Shown here one piece after another: positions 36,183 through 45,728 of a DNA stretch of 64,000 nt. The translations under genes were made by a program, and so were the position numbers. The stretch comes from Oidiodendron maius Zn. Its lineage: Eukaryota; Ascomycota; Leotiomycetes; Myxotrichaceae. The stretch covers positions 248,001 to 312,000 of the forward strand of contig KN832878.1 of assembly GCA_000827325.1 (NCBI GenBank), written 5' to 3'. The notes beneath the pieces were generated by a model, which was given only the letters and a program-made list of their open reading frames with translations, had not been told where the DNA came from and made no database searches. Numbering within the stretch: the stretch's first letter is position 1; each line of letters starts with the position of its first letter.

Positions 36183-36612
36183 CACGACATATACTTACAC
36201 ACAATATTTAGAGGGGAACAGAGATATTATCACAGAAAGACAGAATAGCCGCCGAAGACAATCTCCAGCGGGGCTCCATTTCGTAATTGGACGATGACAG
36301 GGTTTGTATGCACCTCAATCACCAACATTTGCCCCGTCGAAGTTGATGAGACGGCCGAACCGCGTCTGTGGAACCAGCAAGCGAATAATATATCGGCAAA
36401 GTTTGTCAACTATTTAGAAGAGGGCTAGCTGTCCGCTCGATTACGAAATACCTCAGACACATGATACATTGGCGGAGGTCGAAGTTGTGGCGGCGGCAAA
36501 ACCACCCCCACCTCGTGCTCATTGATATAAGGGGGAGAGTGAGTGCTCGCGTGCCAGTATTTCCCCCTTGATCCGACCTCCAAACGTTGTATTAATCAAC
36601 AAGGATGAAAAT
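36183..36612. promoter_or_regulatory. Divergent promoter between Myb-like and HSP70-like genes
   Basis: About 430 bp separate the start codons of two divergent genes, so this stretch should contain both promoters. No specific motif is claimed, and no canonical heat-shock element was recognised. Confidence 0.5.
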
Positions 36613-39234
36613 ATGAAGGACAACGATCGCACCCTAGAACTCTGGAGAAATGAGTTTGTTGTCGATATCGAGACCGCAAGGCTTGCACGACATGCCAGAG
36701 GCCAGGCCCAAGACCGGGAAATGTCTGAAGCGTCTACGGAAACTCTACGCTCTATACCGCCATCTAGAGAGTCAACCGTGACAATCAGAGCGATCTCTGA
36801 AACCCCTCACCTACCTGCTGATTTAGCAGATACAATGGACTTAGATGAACCGGAGAATGGACAGTCTACGAATACTAGGCCCGAAGCGGCTCTAGTTGTT
36901 GCTACAGACTTTGGAACAACTTTTTCTGCAGTTGCATTTGCGTTCCGTGATGGCGCACAGCTGCCAACTATAAGGATGATCACCGGCTACCCAGCTGATC
37001 CCAGGGCAGGAGGTAGAGCAGGTCTCGAAGTACCAACTGAGAGCTGGTATTCTGATGCATCACAGCTTGCGGAGTTGCCTTTCGAGGTCCATCCGACACC
37101 CTCCGACGACGATAGCACAGCCGATACAGATGAGGAGAATATTGATGGTGTATCTGACACTGAGGATGATTTGCACCTAGATGATGGCGCTGCAGAAGTC
37201 TTTGCTGATGAGCACGTTCCCAACATGCCAGCAGAAAGAGCTACTCGAGAATTCATTTGGGGCTATGAAATCCAAAATTATATTGCTGCAAACATGGACC
37301 CAAGGCAATTTGACCGTATATCTCGTTCAAAACTATTACTTGATGATAGCGAACACACAAAGCAAGTACGAGATGACCTTGCGCCACTCATCAAGAGATT
37401 AAAGCGGAAACGAATAATCAGCAATGACCTTGATATAATAATAGATTACCTAACTCAATTATTCGAACATGCGAAGCAACAGCTTGTGAATTCCTTCGGA
37501 GAATCTTCCTTGCCATCTATCGAGCACGTGTTATCGGTACCCGTCGCTTGGAAACCAAGAGCGCTGCGCAAGATGCAGATAGCCATGGAAGCTGCCGTTA
37601 GGAAATCTCAATTTGGAACGGTTGATAACTTCTTCCTCGTGTCAGAGCCTGAAGCAGCTGCAGCATATGTGCTTGAAAATGTTAAAAACATAGACAATAC
37701 AAGAATTGTCGATGTGAGTATATGCTATAATGGTCTATCGGCTGTATACTGACTTAAAGTAGGTTGAAGAAGCATTCCTCATCCTTGATGCAGGAGGCGG
37801 AACAGTAGACGCGACTACATATAAAATAGATAAAGGGATGCCATTGAGGTTATCCAAAGAACTCGTAAAACCCGATGGTAATGTTGATTTCATGTTAAAA
37901 TATTTCGCAATGTACTAAGTCCCTTAAGGTTGTCTACATGGATCAAGCTACCTCAATGAAGACTTTCGAAAGTACTTGTTAAAAAAATTGGAGACTGAGA
38001 CATACTTAAATCAGAATCAGACAACCAGAGAAGGTATAGTAGAGACAATACTGCTGGACTTTGAGACAAGATTAAAGAGATCGATTGATGTTACCGATCC
38101 TAAAATGAGAACTGAAAGAATCACTGTGTGGGGTCTTAGAGACGATCCAGAGAAGCATTTTCAACAGAATTATATGTTTATTACTAAGTGTGTTGGCAAA
38201 TCTGACTTAGAGACTTTGAGCTGACTCAATAGAAACGATTTCCGCAACATATTTATGCCACATCTTGAGGCAATCGCAGAGTTGATGACAAAGCAGCTGA
38301 ATGAAGCCAAGAAGACGGAACATGCAGTGAAGGTAAGGAAGTCTTAACTAGGAGTAGCGAATCGCTAACTAGAAGGTTGTGGAAAGAAAGTTGTTCTTGT
38401 CGGTGGATTCTCAAGTTCACAATCTTTACGAAATTACTTGAGGCAGCGGCTTCTAAAGCTCAGCAAGCTATGGGGATACAAGATCAGGCTATATGACACT
38501 GTGTACGCAGGGGTCCCGTAAGTTGTGTTCGCTTTATACTCCTAAATATTAATATAAGGCTAACATCGGACATGGAGTGAAACTGCAATAGCGCACGGAG
38601 CCGTTCTAAGAGCGATGAACAAAGAAAAGGGGCCTAAGAGGATTGCTCAATGTAGTTATGGCTTTTTACGCACTGAGCCATATCGGGAGTGGGATGAGCA
38701 CAAAGGCGTCAAACCATTCATTGACGAACTGGATGGCGAAAAGTATGTGCGTGATACGATTGACTGGTTGGTGAAAAAGGATGCAGAAGTGGAATACCAT
38801 GAAGAGCATATCATCGATGCCTATCATCTTTTTCCCGCCTATAGAAGAGTCTTCAAGTTTGAAGAAGTACTCTACGTCTCAGACACAAGCTTTGAATCCC
38901 ACTACAAGAAGAGCCATAAGAAGAACAAAGGTAGCATGCTGAATATTCGAGTATGTGCTCCTACAGCTGACTTTTAACTTGAATAGGCAGCGAGGTTGCG
39001 GGTAGAATCATTGCAGACATGTCGTTCCTTGTGAAGGAAAATATTATCCAGCCGATCATGCCTGATCCAATGTCTGGCGGCAAACCACATTACAAGATCG
39101 AATTTCAGTTAGTGATGATCATTGACGGTCGAAATCTGAGATATGAAGCTCGTTGGCCAAAAGGTAATGACGCCAGAGTCCACGGAAGCGGTCAAATATG
39201 TATTGCAGCTGCCTTTCAGCCAGGCACTGACTGA
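36613..39234 (+). CDS. Divergent HSP70-family ATPase (HSPA12-like type)
   Basis: Predicted 768 residues from seven exons: 36613-37713, 37763-37877, 37929-38187, 38233-38332, 38387-38517, 38578-38930 and 38987-39234. The nucleotide-binding fold is complete: phosphate-1 loop VVATDFGTTFSAVAF, phosphate-2 loop FLILDAGGGTVDATTYKI, adenosine motif KVVLVGGFSSSQSLRNYL and AGVPETAIAHGAVLRA. A very acidic, Asp/Glu/Ser-rich insert lies near residues 165-200, and about 90 residues precede the ATPase domain (rich in Thr, Ser and Arg). The C-terminal domain is not that of canonical Hsp70 and lacks an EEVD ending. This type is expanded in filamentous fungi and resembles animal HSPA12. An apparent stop after DLETLS lies inside a 45-bp intron (donor GTGTGT, branch GCTGAC), so the gene is intact. 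Confidence 0.85.
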
Positions 39235-39630
39235 GTTTACCATCCACGACACTTTGTATCCTACCAACTGTGAGAGTACTCCGGTTATAACTTGAAAGAT
39301 TCTTTTTGCCGTTGATAAAATAAATGGGAACTCCGGATTACAGTACAACTTTCAGAACAAAATCTTGCAGGCCAAAAAGCTCTTAAATCCTGGATATTTA
39401 GGCAACAACAAACCTCTTTGATTAGTCATCCAATCTTTATCTTGTTCTCCATCATGTCAAGAAGTGAAGAAACAGAAATATGAGAAGAACCAACCTTGTA
39501 TCAGCCACAATAAATCAAGTTTCGACATAATTATATAACTCTCTGAGCGTGTAATAGCTGTCGCGTGCTTCCTGGCTTTCGAGCTGTTGTCAGCAAGAGC
39601 GACTGAGTGAGAACATTTCTACTTCTCAGG
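39235..39630. other. Intergenic, COG2 promoter
   Basis: An AT-rich 0.4-kb stretch with no gene. It separates the AT-richer three-gene island from the housekeeping block. Confidence 0.55.
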
Positions 39631-40497
39631 ATGAGCAAGTTCTTTTTTGGCGGAGGCTCAGAAAGTCACTCTTCTGACGATGAGGATAATCTCCCATATC
39701 CTGCGGCCCTCCCACGGGGTGACTTCCTCACGAAAGACTTCGACGCGCCAACTTATCTCTCTACTCTTGCAGATCGGCATCAGACGTTAGAAGACCTCCG
39801 TACCGATCTGAGAGAACGCTCACAGGCTCTATCGAAGGAACTTCTCGACCTAGTCAACACCAATTATGAGCAATTCTTAAGCCTGGGATCGGATTTGAAA
39901 GGTGGGGAAGAGAAGGTCGAGGATGTCAGGGTGGGACTTCTTGGTTTTAAGAGAGGCGTTGAGGATGTCAGAGCTAAAGTCAGGGAGAGGAAGAACGAAG
40001 TGGAGACCTTCTTGAATGAAAAGAAGGGGATTGGTAAGGAAATTGCATTTGGGAGGAAACTGTTGGAGTTGGATTCGAGGTTGGAGGATCTTGAAGACCG
40101 ACTGATGGTCTCTTCTCTCAGCCGTGGTGTTGATGGTGTCGATGAGGATTCCTGGAGCGACAGCGAGGACGAAGAAGGCGACGATGATGAACTCACAGTG
40201 GACGGAGTTATTGGAGGAACCTGTACCAGAAAGCTTCGAAAATTTGTACTTGACTATCGGCATATCGACTATTTGCTGGACAGTATTGGGAGAGAACACC
40301 CATTCGTTGTTGCCCAAGACTCTCGCATAACGAGAGTCAGAAATACGATTCTGCTAGATCTGAATACAGCAACGAAGCAAGCTGCTGCTATGGGCGACGA
40401 TGGAAAGCCACGGCTCGTAAAGATGCTAAGCACCTACCGAGAGTTTGGGGCTAGCGAAGAGGCTATCAAGCTCCTAAGGGACTTAAAATCAAAATAG
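39631..40497 (+). CDS. COG2: Conserved oligomeric Golgi complex subunit 2 (N-terminal COG2 domain)
   Basis: A 288-residue single-exon protein. The opening ALPRGDFLTKDFDAPTYLST is the typical COG2 N-terminus, followed by a long coiled coil (residues about 45-150) with YEQFLSLGSDLKGGEEKVED, as in the COG2 domain that docks lobe-A subunits. An acidic patch (DSWSDSEDEEGDDDE) precedes a second helical part ending KLLRDLKSK. The start at 39631 is preferred because the in-frame codon at 39607 is GTG. The COG complex tethers retrograde vesicles at the Golgi. Fungal COG2 proteins are often this short compared with animal ones, so it is not judged truncated. The gene converges on the uL1m gene with under 100 bp between stops. 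Confidence 0.88.
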   Translation: MSKFFFGGGSESHSSDDEDNLPYPAALPRGDFLTKDFDAPTYLSTLADRHQTLEDLRTDLRERSQALSKELLDLVNTNYEQFLSLGSDLKGGEEKVEDVRVGLLGFKRGVEDVRAKVRERKNEVETFLNEKKGIGKEIAFGRKLLELDSRLEDLEDRLMVSSLSRGVDGVDEDSWSDSEDEEGDDDELTVDGVIGGTCTRKLRKFVLDYRHIDYLLDSIGREHPFVVAQDSRITRVRNTILLDLNTATKQAAAMGDDGKPRLVKMLSTYREFGASEEAIKLLRDLKSK

Positions 40498-40592
40498 TCA
40501 TCAAAAATAGTGCAGCATAGCGTTGGAGTTCGAGGAAGAATACCAGGGATATAAATGAATTATAATACATCTGTCATCTGCTATCTTACACC

Positions 40593-41579
40593 CTACGAAG
40601 TCGACAAGTCCTTAGGCTGGATGTCTGATTTCGAATTCTTGAATTCCCCGTTCAGACTGAAGCCGGGCCCATTTGTCGAGCTTAGTACCACTTCCGTAAT
40701 ATCCTTGTTGATCTTGTCGCTTAGAAGTCCCATATCCTTCTTCACAGACTCCATGAAAGTCTTGATATTCCGTGCGAGCTGGTCTGGAGTAAATCCCAGT
40801 TGGCCAACGGCCATCCTGATCACACCCAGACGCTCCCTATACTCTGCACCTCCGATGAAATCCCTAACCAACAAACTCGGGTCCTTGACAACAGTACCTA
40901 GCTTAGGACTCGGCATCAAACCCTTGGGACCCAAAATCCTCCCAAGCTGCGCCTTATTCAATTTTGCATAAGAGTCCGTCTGGCAGATGCATCGGTCGAA
41001 TTCAATGCGCCCGTTCCTTATTGCCTCAAATATCTCATCCTCCCCCACCAGCGCCGCTCCAGCGGCTCTCGCCGATTCCGCGAACTTCGAATCAGGGGGT
41101 GCTATTACGCACACACGTAAGTCCGTCTTCACCGGGTGAGGAAGCCGTAGCCGATTGCGGACCACGGGGCCGTTCTTCAGAGTCTTGAGTTTGAGAGAAA
41201 TCTCATATTTGACTGATGTCGGTGCTCGTCCTACTTCAAAAGCGCGGATATATCTACAAAATATTAGAATATGTTGTCTTGATTCTAGGAAAGGTTTTAC
41301 GCACCGGATAGCATCACACAACGCAAATTGCTCTCCGTCACTAAGGTCGTATTGTCTGAAAGTCGTCCTTGGCTTCCTCTTTTTTCTCTTCTCCACCAAC
41401 TTTTTTGCCTTCATAGCGAGTTCGCTCCTCGAAGCCTTCGGCTTGTTATCCTTAGATTTATAGCGGATTTGGAGTGCTGGACCTAGGATCTGCGTTGATA
41501 TTCGATGTGGCATTGTCCCGCCTCCAGCAGATATGCACATCCTGCTCAGCTGAGTAAGACATGGCGTTAAGGAGGCCAT
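40593..41579 (-). CDS. MRPL1: Mitochondrial ribosomal protein uL1m
   Basis: Predicted 311 residues from exons 41305-41579 and 40593-41253. The 51-bp intron keeps the frame if read through, but it has proper GTGCGT...TTGTAG ends and a TTCTAAT branch, so it is taken as spliced. The N-terminus is a basic targeting region (residues 1-40). The body shows the L1 signature LGRILGPKGLMPSPKLGTVV with VCVIAPPDSKFAESARAAGA before it. The protein belongs to the L1 stalk of the mitochondrial large subunit, which binds 21S rRNA at the tRNA exit site. The gene is head-to-head with glutamyl-tRNA synthetase, 118 bp apart. Confidence 0.93.
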   Translation of the reverse strand: MASLTPCLTQLSRMCISAGGGTMPHRISTQILGPALQIRYKSKDNKPKASRSELAMKAKKLVEKRKKRKPRTTFRQYDLSDGEQFALCDAIRCVKPFLESRQHILIFCRYIRAFEVGRAPTSVKYEISLKLKTLKNGPVVRNRLRLPHPVKTDLRVCVIAPPDSKFAESARAAGAALVGEDEIFEAIRNGRIEFDRCICQTDSYAKLNKAQLGRILGPKGLMPSPKLGTVVKDPSLLVRDFIGGAEYRERLGVIRMAVGQLGFTPDQLARNIKTFMESVKKDMGLLSDKINKDITEVVLSSTNGPGFSLNGEFKNSKSDIQPKDLSTS

Positions 41580-41697
41580 TGTGTCGTTGACAATTCTGCC
41601 CGTACCTGAGGATGTTAAGATTTCGAGAAATCGTTGGTTGTTCTTGTGCTAGTGGATTAAAGTTTCCCCGTTCCGTCGACTCATCAACTCTGCCAAA
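41580..41697. promoter_or_regulatory. Shared bidirectional promoter, uL1m / glutamyl-tRNA synthetase
   Basis: Only 118 bp separate the two start codons (184 bp if the synthetase starts at 41764), so both promoters must overlap. Both products act in translation. No motif is claimed. Confidence 0.6.
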
Positions 41698-43689
41698 ATG
41701 AAAACCCCACCAAGATGGATTTCTGTGGTGAATCACAACACTGAACTGCAAACAATTGCAACAATGAAGACCCAAGATCTGTCTCAGCTCGCGAAAAAAC
41801 TCGAGGAGCCAGATTTCAAGGCTATCGAGCCCCATCTGCTGGATCTAGACAAACACCTTATTCTACGAACGTTCATTGACGGGTATTCGATCAGCGAGCT
41901 GGATACCAAGATATGGGTCACCCTTCGAAGTAATAAAGTGGCAAATGCTTTCATAAAAAGAGGAGGCCTTGCGAATTTGGGAAGATGGTTCGGCTACGTT
42001 GAGCAAACTCATCCCGAAATTCAAGAGGAAGTGAAAGCCAAAGAGGAAACGGAGAAAGCAAAGAAAGCTGCGGCGAGCAAAGCAGGAGCTTCATACAATT
42101 TGGCCCTGCAAGACACTGATAAAGGAGTCGTAACAAGATTCCCACCGGAGCCATCGTATGTGTGTCTGCTGGTGTAAGTGTATTTTGCTAAATTAACTAG
42201 TGGATATTTGCACATCGGGCATCTAAAAGCTGCGTTGCTAAACGATTACTTCGCGCATGAGCTTTATAAAGGAACACTCCTTCTGCGATTCGACGACACC
42301 AACCCATCTAAGGAGAAACAGGAATTCCAAGATGCCATTGTTGAAGACCTAGCGCTAATTGGCATTAAACCGGATAAAACTAGCTTCACAAGTGACTACT
42401 TCAAGACATTACACCAATATTGTATTAGGATGATCGAGGAGGGCCATGCCTACGCTGATGATACGGACCAGGAAACAATGCGGGACGAGCGGATGAAGGG
42501 CATCGCGAGCAAAAACCGAGATAAGAGTGTGGAGGAAAACCTTGCAATCTTGAAAGAGATGAAGGATGGCACAGCGATTGGACAGAAGAATTGCATTCGC
42601 GCAAAGATGTCTGTGGACAACCCAAACAAAGCTATGCGCGACCCTGTCATATACCGATGCAATGCAGACATTACTCACCACCGGACTGGCACAGACTGGA
42701 AGATGTATCCTACATACGACTTTGCCTGCCCTATTGTGGACGCCTTGGAAGGGGTAACTCACGCTCTCAGAACAACAGAGTACACTGACCGCAATCCCCA
42801 ATATCAATGGTTCCTTGACACCCTTAAGCTCCGTCAGGTGCACATATGGGACTTTTCTCGCATGAACTTCATACGAACTGAGCTATCGAAACGCAAATTA
42901 ACGAAAATGATTGAGACCGGTAGAGTTTGGGGATGGGATGACCCAAGATTGCCCACTATCCGTGGTGTCCGAAGACGAGGGATGACGATTCCCGCACTGC
43001 GCGAATTCATCTTGAAGCAGGGCCCGAGTCGAAATATCGTCAATATGGACTGGACAAATTTCTGGGCCACAAATAAGAAGGAGATTGACCCTGTTGCACC
43101 GAGACACACCGCTGTTGAGTCAAAAGATGCCGTCAAGGCAACAGTGCTCAATGGTCCCGCTACCCCTTACACAGAGGACAAGCTCAAGCATCCGAAGAAT
43201 GCCTCCATTGGTTTGAAGAAGGTTGCATACAGCAGGCAGCTAATTCTCGATCAGGAGGACGTAAAGCTCTTCAAGCAAGGTGAGGAAATTACTCTCATGA
43301 ACTGGGGAAATGCATTTGTGCGCAAAATCACAGGCTCCAATCCCGTCACAGAGATCGCACTTGAGTTACACCTGCAGGGTGATGTAAAGAAGACCGAGAA
43401 GAAGGTCACATGGCTTTCAACTGAAGGCCAGAAACTCGTTCCTGCTCAGGCCTGGGAATTCGACTATCTGATCACGAAGGATAAGTTGGAGGATGGCGAC
43501 AATTGGGAGGATTTCTTCAACCCCGAATCAGGGAAGGAGACAGACGTCATATGTGATTGCAATGTAAGAGAATTGCATGATGGAGATATCATTCAGCTTG
43601 AGCGTAAGGGTTATTTCAGGGTTGACAAGGCGGCCAAGGACGACCAACCTGCTGTGCTGTTCGGTATTCCCACAGGCAAGACAAAGTAA
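41698..43689 (+). CDS. GUS1: Cytosolic glutamyl-tRNA synthetase
   Basis: Predicted 648 residues from exons 41698-42155 and 42201-43689; the 45-bp intron restores [20 protein letters not shown], the class I HIGH motif. Class I catalytic features follow: LLRFDDTNPSKEKQEFQD, THALRTTEYTDRNPQY and LSKRKL as the KMSKS-equivalent. The N-terminal 120 residues form the GST-like domain that in yeast binds Arc1, with a Lys/Glu/Ala-rich linker. The C-terminal beta-barrel anticodon domain is complete. The enzyme charges cytosolic (and, in yeast, indirectly mitochondrial) tRNA-Glu. A second in-frame ATG at 41764 gives a 626-residue form and is a realistic alternative start. The length fits eukaryotic cytosolic GluRS. 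Confidence 0.96.
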
Positions 43690-43919
43690 GAAATAAAAGC
43701 GCTGTTGCTTGCCGTGGATGGAATCTGCATTGGAATAAGCATTGTGAGCGTGAAGCATCTTGTCACCATGTACGTAATATCGCCGATGCTTATCTTCAAC
43801 ATGGGTTCTTGACCTGATGAGAATAAAAAACTCATACTGCACTGAAAAAAAATGCTCTTCCATAACTCCACATTTTAGCACAAGTCGTAATCATACAAGT
43901 GCAACACTCCAGTCACTCT

Positions 43920-44335
43920 TCATAACAGACCCTTCCTGGCCAATTCTACTTTCCTCACCGCCTCTCCGGCTTTGAACCCCCCCTTAGAGATGCACACCTT
44001 CCCGTTCCCTAACTCAACTTTATCCTCAACATTGGGATGCGGGCAAGGACAGTGTGCAGGAACCGATACGCATGCCAGGGTGTCGGGGCAGAGATACTGA
44101 TTGCAGTATGCTGCATAGATCATATTAGTTCCATTTATGAGCAAAGGGATAAGGGGGACACACCATTGTCATAGTTTTCCTGATACCAACTTGAGTCGCT
44201 AGCTACATTCTGGGGTTCCTGTCGTTGTTGTTGTCCACCCTGCTGGAACATCTGCTCAAAGAAATTGAACTGAGCGCTTGCGCTCGCCGCGAGGAGGAGT
44301 GCAGCGGATAGGAAAGAAAACAACATTCGTGCCAT
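43920..44335 (-). CDS. LCL2: Lcl2 (long chronological lifespan 2) family protein
   Basis: Predicted 120 residues from exons 44164-44335 and 43920-44110, with a 53-bp intron. The signal peptide is [19 protein letters not shown]. The mature protein begins [16 protein letters not shown], then [32 protein letters not shown] and [20 protein letters not shown], ending [13 protein letters not shown]. This is the full fungal Lcl2 pattern with conserved cysteines. The family was named from a yeast lifespan phenotype, and a role in ER-linked protein quality control has been suggested. The gene is head-to-head with the bL27m gene (169 bp between starts). Confidence 0.93.
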
Positions 44336-44504
44336 ATTTGCAGTGCCAGTCAGTTGAACTGAATTCCCCCACGAAGTCTATTCTTGAATCCCGAGAGTGT
44401 TCTAGGTGAGGTGTCCAGAAGCTGGTGATGTATGATGACTAAGCGGTGAACTGGGATGAAATATTTCAACTCCACGACCTGCTCGATCATCACCAGCACC
44501 AGTT
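44336..44504. promoter_or_regulatory. Shared promoter region, LCL2 / bL27m
   Basis: 169 bp between two divergent start codons. It must contain both 5' leaders and promoters. No motif is claimed. Confidence 0.55.
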
Positions 44505-45337
44505 ATGCTGCTTCCACGATCACAGCAGCCAATACGGGCTGCGCTGACATCAATCGGGCGATCAGCTTCGGTAGGAAGCTCACAAGTCTGTCTCAATGAG
44601 GCATTCGGTCAGCTCTCCATAATAGCCTCCACCCCCGTCTTAACATTCGTCCGCCACGCATCACACGCCCAGCAAGGAGCTGTCAACAAGGCGAAAGATG
44701 GTCCTGGAAAGCGTCTAGGGGCCAAAAAATCTGGAGGTACGCTAGATAGTACATACGCTGTCGCAAGAAGGAGGCTAACGGTGTGATAATAGATCAATAT
44801 GTGATTCCGGGCAACATTATATTCCGCCAGCGCGGAACACACTGGTTCCCAGGCGACAACTGTGCAATGGGTCGAGACCACACTATCTATGCGACGGAGA
44901 GCGGATATGTAAAATACTATAAGGATCCGGAGAAGAACCCTAAAAAACAATACATCGGAGTAGTTTTCGAACGTCATCAGACGCTTCCACTCCCACGAAA
45001 CAGTGCACGGAGAAGGAGACTTGGGATGATCGCCACGAAGATAGAGGCTACCCCGATCGAAGCCCCAGCGAGCATGGCAGAGGAATTAGACACTGATACC
45101 GAAGGAGTACTGGTGAAGAAGCGATCGAAGAGAGGCGAAGGAGAGCGGACCTGGGAGTTGAAGGAAGGGTACATGTACAGGGAGTCAAATTGGGAGATTG
45201 GACGTGCGGCGGAGAAGGCCAATATTAGGGTGCGGAAATTCAAGCCTGGAGACCGGTGGGTGGCGTGGAAGAAGAAGGCTGCTACGGCCGCAAGAGCTGC
45301 AGAAAAGAGACGCTTGGGTCGGAAGGGCAAAAAATAG
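44505..45337 (+). CDS. Mitochondrial ribosomal protein bL27m
   Basis: Predicted 258 residues from exons 44505-44736 and 44793-45337. An N-terminal basic/Ser-rich targeting sequence leads to [20 protein letters not shown], then [20 protein letters not shown] and [20 protein letters not shown], the defining L27 sequence. The bL27 N-terminal arm reaches the peptidyl-transferase centre in bacteria. The fungal C-terminal extension (about residues 130-258) is charged, with GRKGKK at the end, as in yeast Mrp7 relatives. The intron splits the codon for the Gly/Asp junction (GGA G|AT) and restores the family sequence. It is the second mitochondrial ribosomal gene within 4 kb. Confidence 0.93.
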
Positions 45338-45728
45338 TGTTTGAGAATGTAGGTATTGAACCAGGTAGACTGGGGATTCCTTGTATTACTATCCGAGTTC
45401 TCATTGTACGTAGTCAAGTGAGTCCACTATATAGATCAAATGCGGGCGGGAGTAATTCGGGGGGAAAAAATCGTGTCGTATGAAGAATGATACCGTTGAA
45501 CTCAGTCCGAAGCAGACTCCACACCTGAAACTACCTTTAAATACCTCTACCTAACTTAGACTCACTGAATAACTCCCACAAGCATGCACTTATTATACAA
45601 CAATCAATCACCATATTCATCTGCCATTAAACTCCAATCCGCAATGAACCCCTAATTTTCCGTCCAGACTCCTATCCATCAGACCAGTGTATAGTCCCCC
45701 TTTCATTTGGGACGCCAAATATATAGAA

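Noticed and set aside
38188-38232. Apparent internal stop in the HSP70-like gene after DLETLS
   Set aside because: The stop lies in a 45-bp intron with donor GTGTGT, branch GCTGAC and acceptor TAG. Removing it joins YMFITK to NDFRNIFMPHLE in frame, so the gene is not a pseudogene.
38333-38386. Apparent frameshift between HAVK and the adenosine motif of the HSP70-like gene
   Set aside because: Using the AG at 38385-38386 as acceptor rather than the earlier ones restores KVVLVGGFSSS in frame. The summed exon length is a multiple of three.
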